A stretch of 64,000 nt of DNA. It comes from Chloroflexota bacterium. Its GTDB lineage: Bacteria; Chloroflexota; Limnocylindria; Limnocylindrales; CSP1-4. A model generated the notes under the pieces. That model made no database searches and was not told where the DNA came from. It worked only from the letters and a program-made list of their open reading frames with translations. The DNA is taken from NCBI GenBank assembly GCA_016191425.1, contig JACPOR010000008.1, forward strand, positions 62,001 to 126,000, written 5' to 3'. Positions 26,775 to 35,983 of this stretch are shown here, piece after piece; within the stretch, counting starts at the first letter, position 1; each line of letters opens with the position of its first letter. The translations under genes were made by a program, and so were the position numbers.

Positions 26775-26849
26775 TGGCGAGTGGCCAAACGGTAAGGCAC
26801 CTGATTCTGGATCAGGGGATTGAAGGTTCGAATCCTTCCTCGCCAGCCA
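26775..26849 (+). tRNA. tRNA-Gln (anticodon CTG)
   Basis: Acceptor TGGCGAG pairs with CTCGCCA, discriminator G, and an encoded CCA end. D-arm GGCCAAACGGTAAGGC, anticodon arm CCTGA-TTCTGGA-TCAGG with anticodon CTG, and T-arm GAAGGTTCGAATCCTTC are all present. The 5' U1 and anticodon agree with tRNA-Gln reading CAG. Confidence 0.96.
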
Positions 26850-27043
26850 CTACCTCGCGCCCACGTCCCGGGCGGTGCGCGGATGCCACGGAATCTGTGG
26901 ACAACCGTCTATCCGCATTTCGGGCGGACCGCCAGAATGGGCCATGGTCGAGCGGGGGCGGAACCAGGGGGTCCGCGGGTGTTGAACTCGCGGCGAATCA
27001 GGGCCGGGTCAATCGGGGCCCGAGCCGAGACGCGGAGGACCCA

Positions 27044-27748
27044 ATGAAGAAGCTCATCCTGAGCGCCGCCGCAGCGGCGCTCCTGTCGGCCTCCCTCGCG
27101 GGAGTCAGTTCGGCTGCCGCCCCCACCATCGTGAACGGCAGTTTTGAGACCGGAACGAGCCCTGGCTCATTTCTCCAGCTTTCGTCCGGAGACGGCACCA
27201 GCATCCCGGGTTGGACGGTGATTGCCGGGACCGTCGATTACATCGGCACATATTGGCCGGCGGCCGACGGTGTCCGCAGCCTCGATCTGAACGGCTCCGG
27301 CGCCGGGGCAGTCCGACAATCCTTTGCCACGACCGTCGGCACTACCTACAGGGTGACATTCAGCATGTCCGGCAACCCGGCCGGTGGCGCCGGGACCAAG
27401 ACGCTGACGGCCGATACCGGTGGGGCCCCCACGATCTTCACCTACGAGGTCGGCACCCTGAACCCGCCGACCCTCACCGACATGAAATGGGCCACGAAGT
27501 CGTTCTCGTTCACGGCCACCGCTGCGACCACCACCCTCACCTTCACCAGCACGACCATCGGCCTCGTCTATGGCCCTGCCCTTGACAAGGTCCGGGTCGA
27601 GCTTGCCACCGTCAAGCCGCTGGCTGACTGCAAGAACGGAGATTGGCGACAACTGCGCGATGGTCAAGGCCGCCTCTTCAAGAACCAGGGCGATTGTGTG
27701 AGCTACTTCGCGACCAAGTTCCGGAACAGCGGAGCCGGCGCCCCGTAG
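27044..27748 (+). CDS. secreted choice-of-anchor C family protein
   Basis: 234 residues from ATG 27044 with GGAGG 6 bp upstream. Sec signal peptide: MKKLILSAAAAALLSASLAG, cleavage likely after SSAAA. The mature part begins PTIVNGSFETG and contains IPGWTVIAGTVDYIG, SLDLNGSGAGAVRQ and TFTSTT, the beta-sandwich pattern of the choice-of-anchor C/DUF642-like family. A C-terminal module with two cysteines (CKNGDWRQ...NQGDCVSYF) resembles a short adhesion or wall-binding tail. No sortase or PEP-CTERM signal is seen. Function unknown; probably extracellular carbohydrate or surface binding. Confidence 0.8.
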   Translation: MKKLILSAAAAALLSASLAGVSSAAAPTIVNGSFETGTSPGSFLQLSSGDGTSIPGWTVIAGTVDYIGTYWPAADGVRSLDLNGSGAGAVRQSFATTVGTTYRVTFSMSGNPAGGAGTKTLTADTGGAPTIFTYEVGTLNPPTLTDMKWATKSFSFTATAATTTLTFTSTTIGLVYGPALDKVRVELATVKPLADCKNGDWRQLRDGQGRLFKNQGDCVSYFATKFRNSGAGAP

Positions 27749-28110
27749 TCTGCACGGTAGGAACTCGCCGTCCTGAGGGACGCGGCTCGGCAGCGCCCGC
27801 CAGCCAAGGATCCGTTGCCCACGCGTATGGTGGCCTGCGTCGGACCGAGTGACAGGCAGGACGATGGCGGCTGTCTCACCGTTGCCCCCTCGTCTGACTC
27901 CACGAGAAGCCGAGTGTCGGCATCGACATCGGGCGGCCGATCCGCGCTGACCGGCGCTGACCGGCGGCACGTCCACGGGCGGCACGGGAGCAGGGAACCG
28001 TTGTTCGCTTCTCGAACGACAGGCCGTCTCGCCCACCCCGACGGCGTTCGCGCGACAATGAGCGGGACGCCAAGGCACCCCACCCAACGACCTTCGCGAC
28101 GAGGAGTTCC
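27749..28110. other. intergenic region without a gene
   Basis: 362 bp between the secreted protein and the TPM gene. A short GACCGGCGCTGACCGGCGG duplication lies near 27950. A ribosome site GAGGAG precedes the next start. I see no coding sequence, tRNA or clear terminator. Confidence 0.6.
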
Positions 28111-30330
28111 ATGTCCACCGCGATCCTCCACTGGCGCCGGGCGTTCAATGTCCTTGTTGCCACGGGAGTCGCGCTCGCTTTCCTGCTGACGATCCTCCCC
28201 GCGGTACTCGCCGCGTCGCCGCAGCGCCTGGCCGGTCCCATAACGGACGACGTCGGCGCGCTCGGCGGCAACACGTCCGGCGTCCAGGCGTCGCTCGACG
28301 ACCTCCAGGCGGCAACAGGGGCCCAACTCTGGGTCTGGTACACGGACACGTTCGGCGGCCAGGCCTCGGGCGACTTTGCGACCGCGACGGCCGCGGTGAG
28401 CGCCCTGGGCACGACGGACCTCCTCCTCGTGATCGCCCTCGATGACCGGGCCTACGGCTACTGGAAGGGCGACAACGTCAAGATCTCCAGCGGGGAACTC
28501 GAGGGCGTTCTGTCGCAGGACATGGAGGCCGCCCTCCGGTCGAGCGACTACCCCGGCGCGATCACCGCAACCGCGGGCGGGCTCCTCGCGGCGATGGCCG
28601 GCGGCACGGTCAGTCCAGGTGGAAGCGCGATTCCGGCCGCCACTGGCACACCGGCCGGCGGCTCGTCCGAAATCGCCACCGGGGGCTCGCTCGTCGGCAG
28701 CCTCCTGACGGTGCTGATCGTCGTCGGGCTCGTCCTCGTGGGGGGCTGGGGAATCCTCTTCGTGTGGTCCCGCCGGCGCTCCCGCGCTCCGGTGGGCGGC
28801 GGGGCTGCGACTGGTGGGGTTGCCGGCGGCGTCCCAGACGGCCCCAACGCGGACCTCGACGCGATGGAGCCCGACCAGCTCGACGAGCTCGCCAACCGCA
28901 TCCTGGTGGAGACGGACGACGCCATCCGCGACTCGGACCAGGAGCTCGGGTTCGCCCAGGCGCAGTTCGGAGACGAGGCTGCGGCGCCGTTCGTGGCTGC
29001 GATCGCGGCAGCCAGGGGGGACCTCAAGGGTGCCTTCACGATCCGCCAGCAGCTTGACGATGCCATCCCGGAGGACGTTCCGACCCGGCGTCGCATGCTG
29101 GCCGACCTGATCGTCGGCTGCCGGAAGGCACAGGACCGCCTGCGCGCCGAGACCCAACGCTTCGGGGAGCTGCGGGCGCTCGAGAAGGAGGCCCCGGACA
29201 TCCTCGGGAAGCTGCCCGCCAGAGCCGACGCACTCGAAGCGCGAATCCCTGCCGCCGAGGCAACCCTCACGGGGCTCTCCGAATACGCGGACGCGGATTG
29301 GCAGGCCGTCGCCGCGAACGTCGACAACGCCCGCACGCGGATCGCGGCCGTGCGGGAGGCGGCCGAACAGGGCACGAAGGCGCTGGCAAGGGGTGCGCCT
29401 GGGGCGATCGGCATGGCGGCGCAGGCAGCGCGTCTGGGCGAAGATGGACTCGCCCAGGGATCCGCCTATCTCGACGCGATCGACCGCCTTGCCTCGGAGC
29501 TGGAGGAGGCGCGCTCGAAGGTTGACGCCGAACTCGCCGCGGCGGAGGCCGACCTCGCGCAGGCCAAGGCTTCTGCGGCCGGAGCTCCGGCGGACGCCGA
29601 CGTGGCCCGCCGGCTCGCCGAGGCCGAGCAGTTGCTCGCTGAGGCTCGCTCGGCCCTCGATCCGCCCAAGCCGGATGTCACCGGTGCCTACGACAAGGCA
29701 CGCCGTGCCGACGAGCTCGCCGACGCGGTCGAGAAGGGCCTTCGGAGTTCCCGGGAGCAGCAGGCACGCGAGATCGCCAGGCTCGAAGCCGGACTCCGTG
29801 CCGCACAGGTGGCGGTTACCCGCGCGTCGGACTACGTGGGCGGGCAGCGCGGTGGTATCGGCACCGAGGCCCGAACGCGCCTTGCCGAAGCGTCCCGGCA
29901 TCTCGCCCAGGCGACCGCGCTCGGACCCACAGACCCGATCGGGGCCCTCGCCGAGGCTGACCAGGCGACTCGGCTCGCCGCGGTGGCGCAGACGCTCGCG
30001 GAGCAGGATTACGGTCGATGGGACGACCCGTTCCGCGGCGGGGGCGGCGGGGGCGGCGGGAGCAGGCACGGCCGCGGGGGCGGCGGAGGCGGCAGGGGCG
30101 GGCACGGCAGCCGGGGCGGCGGCGAGTTCGGCGGGGCCGGCTCCGACATCGCCGGCGCGATCATCGGCGGCATCATCGGCGGGCTGCTCTCCGGTGGCGG
30201 ACGCCACGGTGGCGGCGGTGGGTTTGGTGGGTTTGGCGGCGGAGGTGGCGGCTTCGGCGGCTTCGGCGGTTCGTCGGGCGGCGGAAGCTTCGGCGGAGGC
30301 GGAGGTTCCTCGGGGGGTGGCCGCTGGTGA
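28111..30330 (+). CDS. TPM-domain membrane protein with long coiled coil and glycine-rich tail
   Basis: 739 residues from ATG 28111 (GAGGAG upstream). Signal/anchor helix at about residues 11-34, TPM domain (about 37-165, containing WVWYTDTFGG, LLLVIALDDRAYGYW), a transmembrane helix at about 191-218, then a long Ala/Glu/Arg-rich coiled coil (about 250-633) and a Gly/Phe-rich low-complexity tail (about 641-739). TPM proteins are linked to membrane protein turnover and photosystem repair in plants; in bacteria they are mostly uncharacterised. Followed 157 bp later by a PspA/IM30 gene on the same strand, suggesting a shared membrane-maintenance role. Confidence 0.85.
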   Translation: MSTAILHWRRAFNVLVATGVALAFLLTILPAVLAASPQRLAGPITDDVGALGGNTSGVQASLDDLQAATGAQLWVWYTDTFGGQASGDFATATAAVSALGTTDLLLVIALDDRAYGYWKGDNVKISSGELEGVLSQDMEAALRSSDYPGAITATAGGLLAAMAGGTVSPGGSAIPAATGTPAGGSSEIATGGSLVGSLLTVLIVVGLVLVGGWGILFVWSRRRSRAPVGGGAATGGVAGGVPDGPNADLDAMEPDQLDELANRILVETDDAIRDSDQELGFAQAQFGDEAAAPFVAAIAAARGDLKGAFTIRQQLDDAIPEDVPTRRRMLADLIVGCRKAQDRLRAETQRFGELRALEKEAPDILGKLPARADALEARIPAAEATLTGLSEYADADWQAVAANVDNARTRIAAVREAAEQGTKALARGAPGAIGMAAQAARLGEDGLAQGSAYLDAIDRLASELEEARSKVDAELAAAEADLAQAKASAAGAPADADVARRLAEAEQLLAEARSALDPPKPDVTGAYDKARRADELADAVEKGLRSSREQQAREIARLEAGLRAAQVAVTRASDYVGGQRGGIGTEARTRLAEASRHLAQATALGPTDPIGALAEADQATRLAAVAQTLAEQDYGRWDDPFRGGGGGGGGSRHGRGGGGGGRGGHGSRGGGEFGGAGSDIAGAIIGGIIGGLLSGGGRHGGGGGFGGFGGGGGGFGGFGGSSGGGSFGGGGGSSGGGRW

Positions 30331-30487
30331 CTCGGGGCCGGTCACCGGGCGTCGGGCCGGGTCGCGGTAGCATGGTGACCGATGAATTCGAGGCCTTCGG
30401 GACGATCCCGGTCCGCTCGAATGTGATGTGAGATTTCGACCAGAACGACGCCGAGAGTCGGCGCCTGACAGCACGAAGGAGACACCC

Positions 30488-31201
30488 GTGGCCCAGTCCT
30501 CGATCCTCGGACGCGTCGGCCAGCTCGTCCGGGCCAACGTCAACGCACTGGTCGACAGCGCGGAAGACCCCGAGAAGATGCTGGACCAGATGGTCCGGGA
30601 CTACACGGACAGCATTCGCGAGGCAGAGGAGGCTGTGGCCCAGACCATCGGCAATCTTCGTCTCCAGGAGGACGACGCGAAGGAGGCGGGCGAGGCCGCC
30701 GTGGAGTGGGGCTCCAAGGCGGCGGCCGCATCAAAGCGTGCCGACGAGATGCGGGCGGCCGGCAATGCCGCCGACGCCGACCGGTTCGACAGCCTCGCCA
30801 GGATCGCCATCAAGCGGCAGATCGGATTCGAGGAGCAGGTCAAGACATTCGGTCCGCAGATCGAACAGCAGACCGCACTCGTCAGCCAGCTCAAGGACGG
30901 TCTCAACGTGATGCGGGCGAAGCGCGAAGAGCTCGTCCAGAAGAAGGACCAGCTGATCGCGCGGGCCAAGATGGCTCGGGCACAGGTCCAGGTCCAGCAG
31001 TCCCTCAAGAGCGTCAACATCATGGACCCCACCAGCGAAGTCTCCCGCTTCGAGGAGAAGGTGCGCCACGAGGAGGCAAAGGCCAGGGGCATCGCCGAAG
31101 TCGCGTCGAGCTCCCTCGATGCCCAGTTCGCCAGCCTCGACGATGCAACAGACGATCTCGACGTGGACGCCCGCCTGGCCGACCTCAAGAAGGGCGGCTG
31201 A
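30488..31201 (+). CDS. pspA: PspA/IM30 (Vipp1) family membrane-remodelling protein
   Basis: ESCRT-III-like protein that binds and stabilises membranes under stress. 237 residues from GTG 30488 with AAGGAG 5 bp upstream. N-terminal amphipathic helix region SSILGRVGQLVRANVNALVD, then DPEKMLDQMVRDY and long coiled-coil helices to the C-terminus. The family phrase LRLQEDDAKEAGEAAVEW and EVSRFEEKVRHEEAKA are visible. Very likely co-expressed with the TPM protein upstream. Confidence 0.93.
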   Translation: MAQSSILGRVGQLVRANVNALVDSAEDPEKMLDQMVRDYTDSIREAEEAVAQTIGNLRLQEDDAKEAGEAAVEWGSKAAAASKRADEMRAAGNAADADRFDSLARIAIKRQIGFEEQVKTFGPQIEQQTALVSQLKDGLNVMRAKREELVQKKDQLIARAKMARAQVQVQQSLKSVNIMDPTSEVSRFEEKVRHEEAKARGIAEVASSSLDAQFASLDDATDDLDVDARLADLKKGG

Positions 31202-31425
31202 GCCGGCGGGCTCGGCACTGAGGCGGCGGGCTCGGCGCCGATCCAGCAGAGTCTCCCGGGTCCGGATACGCCGTCGCCGGAGGATCGGGCTCGGCTCATG
31301 CGCCGTACAACAAGGTCGCATCACGGTCAGGTGGTCGACCTGCGCTCGGAGCCGTGGTCCCGCCGGAGCGCGGCGACGAAGTGGCGCTGCAAACGGCCAT
31401 ACCGCTCCGTGAAGATCGGGGGTTA

Positions 31426-32610
31426 TCAGGTGCGGAGGCGCCCGAACCGCGCCATCACCTCTCGGAGTCGATCGTGCGGCAACCCATGAGCGACGATCCC
31501 ATCGCGTCCCGGCATGGTCTGGGCGGCGACGAGGGCAGTGACGATGGCGTCCGCGGTCCCCTCGCCCGTGGCTTCGAACAGCGGGTCGAGCGCCGAGTCG
31601 ACGAGCATGCGGACGGCCGTGACGCCGTGCGCTTCGTGGGCCGTCTCCGATTGGGGGAGGCCCAGGTTGCCGTTCGAGAAGCACAGGAAGATGTCACCCG
31701 AGGTTGTCGCGGCCACGCTGCCCGCCCGAGCCAGTCCGAGACCGGCGCGCTGGGCGAGTCGGGCGCACTGCATGGGCAGCAGCGGCGCATCGGTTGCGAT
31801 GACGATGATGATCGAGCCGTCCCTGGCGCGAATCGCGGTGTTGGTGGGATCCCGAGGCGCCCCCTTCCGACCGAGCATCGAGTATGGCGACGGCACCTCG
31901 ATCAACCCGATCGCTTCCCCGACCGGCACGCCGTCGATCCGGAGAAGTCCCCGCCGACCGTAATTGGCCTGGACAAGGGCGCCGACCGTCCAGCCGCCGG
32001 CGGCCTCGTCAATGCGGCGCGATGACGTCCCGATTCCGCCCTTGAACTCGTGGCAGACCATCCCTGTCCCGCCGCCCACGTTCCCCTCGGCAACGGGCCC
32101 GGAGCGCGCATCGTCGAGCGCGTCGCGCACGTGCTCCGCCCGAACATGGAAGCCATCGGCATCACTGAGGAGGCCGTCCCAGGTCTCGCCAACAACGGGG
32201 AGGTTCCACGAGAACGCGCCCGGCGGCTGCGATCGCACCCCTTCGGCGACGAGCGCATCGCGAACGACCCCGACCGAGTGGGTGTTGGTGATCCCGATGG
32301 CGCCCCCGAGCATGCCGACCTCGCGAACCCAGGCGAGGCCCGTCATCTCGCCGTTGCCGTTGAGGACATGGGGAGCCGCGAATACCGGCTGACGCCAGAT
32401 GTCGCCGTCGTGCGGGAGGATCACCGTCACGCCGGTTCGAACGGGGCCCTTGCCCACGCTCAGCGGACCGTCGCCCTCGATGATGGTGGCGTGGCCGACT
32501 TTCACGCCCGGCACGTCGGTGATCGCGTTGAAGGGGCCCGGCGTCATCGTCCCGATCGAGATACCGAGATCGCGCGCCCTTGGGCGGTTCAGGGTCGCGT
32601 CCGGGGCCAT
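31426..32610 (-). CDS. P1 family peptidase (DmpA/L-aminopeptidase D-Ala-esterase)
   Basis: N-terminal-nucleophile-type aminopeptidase that self-cleaves to alpha and beta chains. 394 residues. DVPGVKVGHATI at the N-terminus, NTHSVGVVRDAL, and the self-processing site CHEFKGGIGTSSR, where the serine in GTSSR becomes the new N-terminal nucleophile. Full length. Convergent with pspA (225 bp apart, no gene between). Substrate preference (beta-peptides or D-amino-acid amides) cannot be read from sequence. Confidence 0.92.
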   Translation of the reverse strand: MAPDATLNRPRARDLGISIGTMTPGPFNAITDVPGVKVGHATIIEGDGPLSVGKGPVRTGVTVILPHDGDIWRQPVFAAPHVLNGNGEMTGLAWVREVGMLGGAIGITNTHSVGVVRDALVAEGVRSQPPGAFSWNLPVVGETWDGLLSDADGFHVRAEHVRDALDDARSGPVAEGNVGGGTGMVCHEFKGGIGTSSRRIDEAAGGWTVGALVQANYGRRGLLRIDGVPVGEAIGLIEVPSPYSMLGRKGAPRDPTNTAIRARDGSIIIVIATDAPLLPMQCARLAQRAGLGLARAGSVAATTSGDIFLCFSNGNLGLPQSETAHEAHGVTAVRMLVDSALDPLFEATGEGTADAIVTALVAAQTMPGRDGIVAHGLPHDRLREVMARFGRLRT

Positions 32611-32835
32611 GGGCCGGACGGTAGCAGGTCGGGCGCCGGCTGGAATGACTCGTGCGCCGGCCTCGGCTTGCGCGCCGGCCTCACCTTGCGTGCCGGCCTC
32701 GAACGGCCCGTGCGCCGGCCCGCGGCTTGCGCGCCGCCTGGAATGGCCCGCGCCGCTGCTGGGCGAGCCGCCGCGTGCGTGGCAGTCGCCACCGGCGAGC
32801 CGGACAAGGCTCGGATCAGAGGATTGGTCGCGGAA

Positions 32836-33519
32836 TCAGTCCGATCGGCTCGTCGTCACGATGTCCACGCCCGGGATGGCCTCGATGGCCTCCAGAGCCG
32901 CAGCCACCGCGTTGGCGGAGCGACCCCGGATCGCGAGGTCGGCCCGGTAGTTCTCCTTGCCGAGGCGCTGGGTCTGGATCGAGGCGATATCAAGCTTGGC
33001 GGCACTCAGGATCGTGGAGACGTCACCGAGCGACTCGACCCGCACGAGAGACAGGCGGATCTGCGTCTCTGGGAGGTGGGTCCCGCGCATGCGCTCGGCA
33101 AGGGCGTTGATCGGCCAGAGACTTGTCAGGATGATCGCGGCGCCGACCAGGGCCACGATGTACTCCCCGGCGCCCGCGGCCATGCCGACCGCCGAGGTGG
33201 CCCACAGGCTCGCCGCGGTCGTCAGGCCGCGGATGACCACGCCGTCCTTCAGGATCGCTCCAGCGCCGAGGAAGCCGATCCCGGAAACGATCTGGGCGGC
33301 GATCCGACCGGGATCGATGGATCCAGGTGGCGCACCATCCACGGGGAACCCGTAGATCGACATCACCGTGAAGAGGGCCGATCCAAGGGCGACCAGCATG
33401 TGCGTCCGGATACCGGCCGGATGCCCATGGATCTCGCGCTCGGCCCCGACTGCAGCGCCGAGCGCGGCGGCGATGATCAGGCGCAGCGCCAGGTCCAGCT
33501 GGAGGTTGACATCGATCAT
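32836..33519 (-). CDS. MgtC/SapB family membrane protein
   Basis: 227 residues from ATG 33519; an ATG at 33573 in the same frame is an alternative. N-terminal MgtC domain with four to five helices and the family motif GAEREIHGHPAGIRTHMLVALGSALF, then GIGFLGAGAILKDG and VIRGLTTAASLW. The C-terminal about 80 residues form an ACT-like cytosolic domain. MgtC proteins inhibit F1Fo ATPase or relate to low magnesium in pathogens; in free-living bacteria the role is unclear. Divergent from the molybdopterin oxidoreductase. Confidence 0.9.
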   Translation of the reverse strand: MIDVNLQLDLALRLIIAAALGAAVGAEREIHGHPAGIRTHMLVALGSALFTVMSIYGFPVDGAPPGSIDPGRIAAQIVSGIGFLGAGAILKDGVVIRGLTTAASLWATSAVGMAAGAGEYIVALVGAAIILTSLWPINALAERMRGTHLPETQIRLSLVRVESLGDVSTILSAAKLDIASIQTQRLGKENYRADLAIRGRSANAVAAALEAIEAIPGVDIVTTSRSD

Positions 33520-33655
33520 GGTCTGGCTACCGGTGACATGGCGGCCATCATAGCCATCGGTGCCGGGACCCACCGCTCCGAGGTAATCTCGACGCCGCGC
33601 TCGGCCGGCACCGATCGGTCACCAACGCGTCACGTCGTCGGGGTACGGTCCTCTC

Positions 33656-35239
33656 ATGCAAGCACCACCTGACGCCGACCACCGTGCCGAACCCGGCATC
33701 AGTGCCGCACCAGACAGTGCAGCCGGCCGTGCCGCGTTCGTGGGTGTGGTCGCGACCGGGGCCGCGGTGGCGATCGGTGAATTCCTGGCCGGCGTGGTGC
33801 CCGGCGTGCCCTCGCCCATCCTCTCGGTCGGACAACAGCTCATCGATCTCCAGCCGCCCGGGGCGAAGGAGTTCGTGGTCTCGCTGTTCGGAACGGCCGA
33901 CAAACTCGCTCTCGAGATCATCGTGCTGGTCGTCGCGCTTGGGATCGGGGCCCTCGTCGGCCTGATCGGGCGCAGCCAGCCCGCTCGGGCCATGGGGATC
34001 ATCGCGGCGTTCGTCGCGATCGGGGTCGCTTCATCGCTGCGCGATCCGGAGACGGTCCTCACGCTCGCGGTCGGGAGTGGCCTCGCGGAATTCGCCGTCG
34101 GCGCGACCATCCTGGACCGCCTGCTGGCGGTCGCCCGAGGGGACGACGGCCGGTCGCCCACGACACATGCAACGATGCCGGACTGGTCGCGGCGCAGCCT
34201 GCTCATCCGGGGCGGGCTCGTGGCAGTCGGATCCGTGGCGGCCTCGGCCTTCGGTCGGTCGCTCCTCGCGCGCCAGCGCCAGACGACGCCGGGGGCCGTG
34301 CCCGTTGCGGAGGATCAGGTGTCGCTGCCTACCGGCGCCGACCTCAGCATCCCGGGCCTGACGCCGATCGTGGTGCCGAATGCCGACTTCTATCGGATCG
34401 ACACGGCCCTCATCCCCCCCAACGTCGATCGGACCACGTGGCAGCTCCGGATCCACGGCATGGTCGACCGCGAGGTGACCCTCACCTACGATCAACTGAT
34501 CGAGCTGCCGGTCATCGAGCAGTACGTGACCATCGCCTGCGTCAGCAACCGCGTCGGCGGGGACCTCGTGGGCAACGCGAAATGGACCGGCGTTCGACTG
34601 CGCGACGTTCTCGACATGGCCGGTGTCCAGACCGGTGCCACCCAGATGGTCGGCCGGTCCGTAGACGGCTGGACGGCCGGCTCGCCGACGGCGTGGGTCA
34701 TGGACCCGGAGCGCGAACCGATGATCGCGCTCGGCATGAACGGCGCCCCGCTGCCGCGGGAACACGGCTATCCGGCCCGCGTCATCGTGCCGGGTCTCTT
34801 CGGCTACGTGTCGGCCACGAAGTGGGTGACCGAACTCGAGTTCACGACGCTTGAGGCGTTCGACGCCTACTGGGTTCCGCTGGGCTGGGCCAAGGAGGCC
34901 CCGATCCTGACCCAGTCGCGGATCGACGTGCCCGTCCGGAACACCCAGGTCCCGGCCGGCCCGATGAAGCTCGCCGGCGTTGCCTGGGCCCCGGACCGCG
35001 GCGTCGCCAGCGTGGAAGTCTCGATCGACGATGACGTGTTCAGGGAAGCTACCCTGTCCGTGCCAATCTCGAACGCGACCTGGGTCCAGTGGGAATTCCC
35101 CTGGATCGCGACATCCGGGAGTCATCGGGCGCGGGTCCGGGCCACCGACTCGACCGGCGAGACCCAGACCGAGACCGCCACGCGTCCGGATCCGAACGGT
35201 GCTCGCGGCTGGCACACGATCTCGTTCATCGTCGCCTGA
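33656..35239 (+). CDS. membrane-anchored molybdopterin-dependent oxidoreductase (sulfite-oxidase-like)
   Basis: 527 residues. Three to four N-terminal hydrophobic helices (about 25-160), then a positively charged DWSRRSLLIRGG segment resembling a Tat-type junction, an Oxidored_molyb domain (about 225-405) and a C-terminal Ig-like dimerisation domain (about 420-527, PMKLAGVAWAPDRGV). The Mo-coordinating cysteine is C295 in ITIACVSN-type context (IACVSNRVGGD). The catalytic domain is therefore predicted on the outer face of the membrane. Substrate unknown; YedY-like sulfoxide reduction or sulfite oxidation are both possible. No haem partner adjacent. Confidence 0.88.
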   Translation: MQAPPDADHRAEPGISAAPDSAAGRAAFVGVVATGAAVAIGEFLAGVVPGVPSPILSVGQQLIDLQPPGAKEFVVSLFGTADKLALEIIVLVVALGIGALVGLIGRSQPARAMGIIAAFVAIGVASSLRDPETVLTLAVGSGLAEFAVGATILDRLLAVARGDDGRSPTTHATMPDWSRRSLLIRGGLVAVGSVAASAFGRSLLARQRQTTPGAVPVAEDQVSLPTGADLSIPGLTPIVVPNADFYRIDTALIPPNVDRTTWQLRIHGMVDREVTLTYDQLIELPVIEQYVTIACVSNRVGGDLVGNAKWTGVRLRDVLDMAGVQTGATQMVGRSVDGWTAGSPTAWVMDPEREPMIALGMNGAPLPREHGYPARVIVPGLFGYVSATKWVTELEFTTLEAFDAYWVPLGWAKEAPILTQSRIDVPVRNTQVPAGPMKLAGVAWAPDRGVASVEVSIDDDVFREATLSVPISNATWVQWEFPWIATSGSHRARVRATDSTGETQTETATRPDPNGARGWHTISFIVA

Positions 35240-35319
35240 CGCTTGCCCGTGTGACGATCGGCCGCCTACCGATCGGCTCGCCGATCGAGCCCGACGCCGG
35301 AATCCGGTAGAGTCGATCC

Positions 35320-35928
35320 ATGGCACGACGCACCTTCGTCTTCGATCCTCCCGATCGGTTCGTGGCGGGCACGATCGGGCAGCCCGGCAATCGAACGTTC
35401 TTCCTCCAGGCCCGGACGGGTTCGCGGGTTGTCAGCGTCTCGCTCGAGAAGGTCCAGGTCGCGGCCCTGGCCGAGCGGCTCGGACGACTCCTGTTCGAGC
35501 TCGACGAACGAGGTGATCTCGACCTCGGGCCCGAAGCTCCCGCTGAGGACGTCGCGCCGCTCGACGAGCCGCTGGCCGAGGCGTTCCGGGTCGGAACACT
35601 GACGCTGGGCTGGGACGGCAACCTCGAACGCGTCCTCATCGAGGCCGGGGCGATGACCGACACCGACTCGGAGGAGGTCGATGAGGACGACGAGGAGGAG
35701 GTTGATGAGGACGCGGTGGCGGCCGCGATCCAACAACTCATCGTGAGCGACGACGCCGATGGCCCCGACGTCCTCCAGGTGCACCTCACCGCTGCCGCCG
35801 CTCGCGCGTTCGTGGAGCGGACTCTCCGGGTCGTCCGGGCGGGCCGGCCACCATGCCCACTGTGCGGCAACCCGCTGGATCCGCAAGGCCACATCTGCCC
35901 GCGTCGGAACGGCCAGTACGTCCACTGA
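35320..35928 (+). CDS. DUF3090 family protein
   Basis: 202 residues of a conserved actinobacterial/Chloroflexota family of unknown function. Typical features: start ARRTFVFDPPDRFVAGTIGQPGNRTFFLQ, an acidic stretch (TDSEEVDEDDEEEVDED, about residues 112-130) and a C-terminal zinc-ribbon CPLCGNPLDPQGHICPRRNG. Usually found next to an SCO1664-like kinase-fold gene, as here, and a phosphoglycerate-mutase-like gene that is not seen in this window. The function of the set is unknown. Confidence 0.9.
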   Translation: MARRTFVFDPPDRFVAGTIGQPGNRTFFLQARTGSRVVSVSLEKVQVAALAERLGRLLFELDERGDLDLGPEAPAEDVAPLDEPLAEAFRVGTLTLGWDGNLERVLIEAGAMTDTDSEEVDEDDEEEVDEDAVAAAIQQLIVSDDADGPDVLQVHLTAAAARAFVERTLRVVRAGRPPCPLCGNPLDPQGHICPRRNGQYVH

Positions 35929-35983
35929 CGCGCGGACCGCGGACGCCATCACGCTTCGGGGGATCCGTGACGGAAGCCTCGAG

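Noticed and set aside
27703..30543. 946-codon minus-strand open frame
   Set aside because: Antisense to the TPM gene, whose domains, ribosome site and codon pattern are convincing.
32611..32835. Possible small gene between the P1 peptidase and MgtC
   Set aside because: The stretch is a degenerate repeat of GCGCCGGCCTC-type units; frames give only Arg/Ala/Pro peptides.
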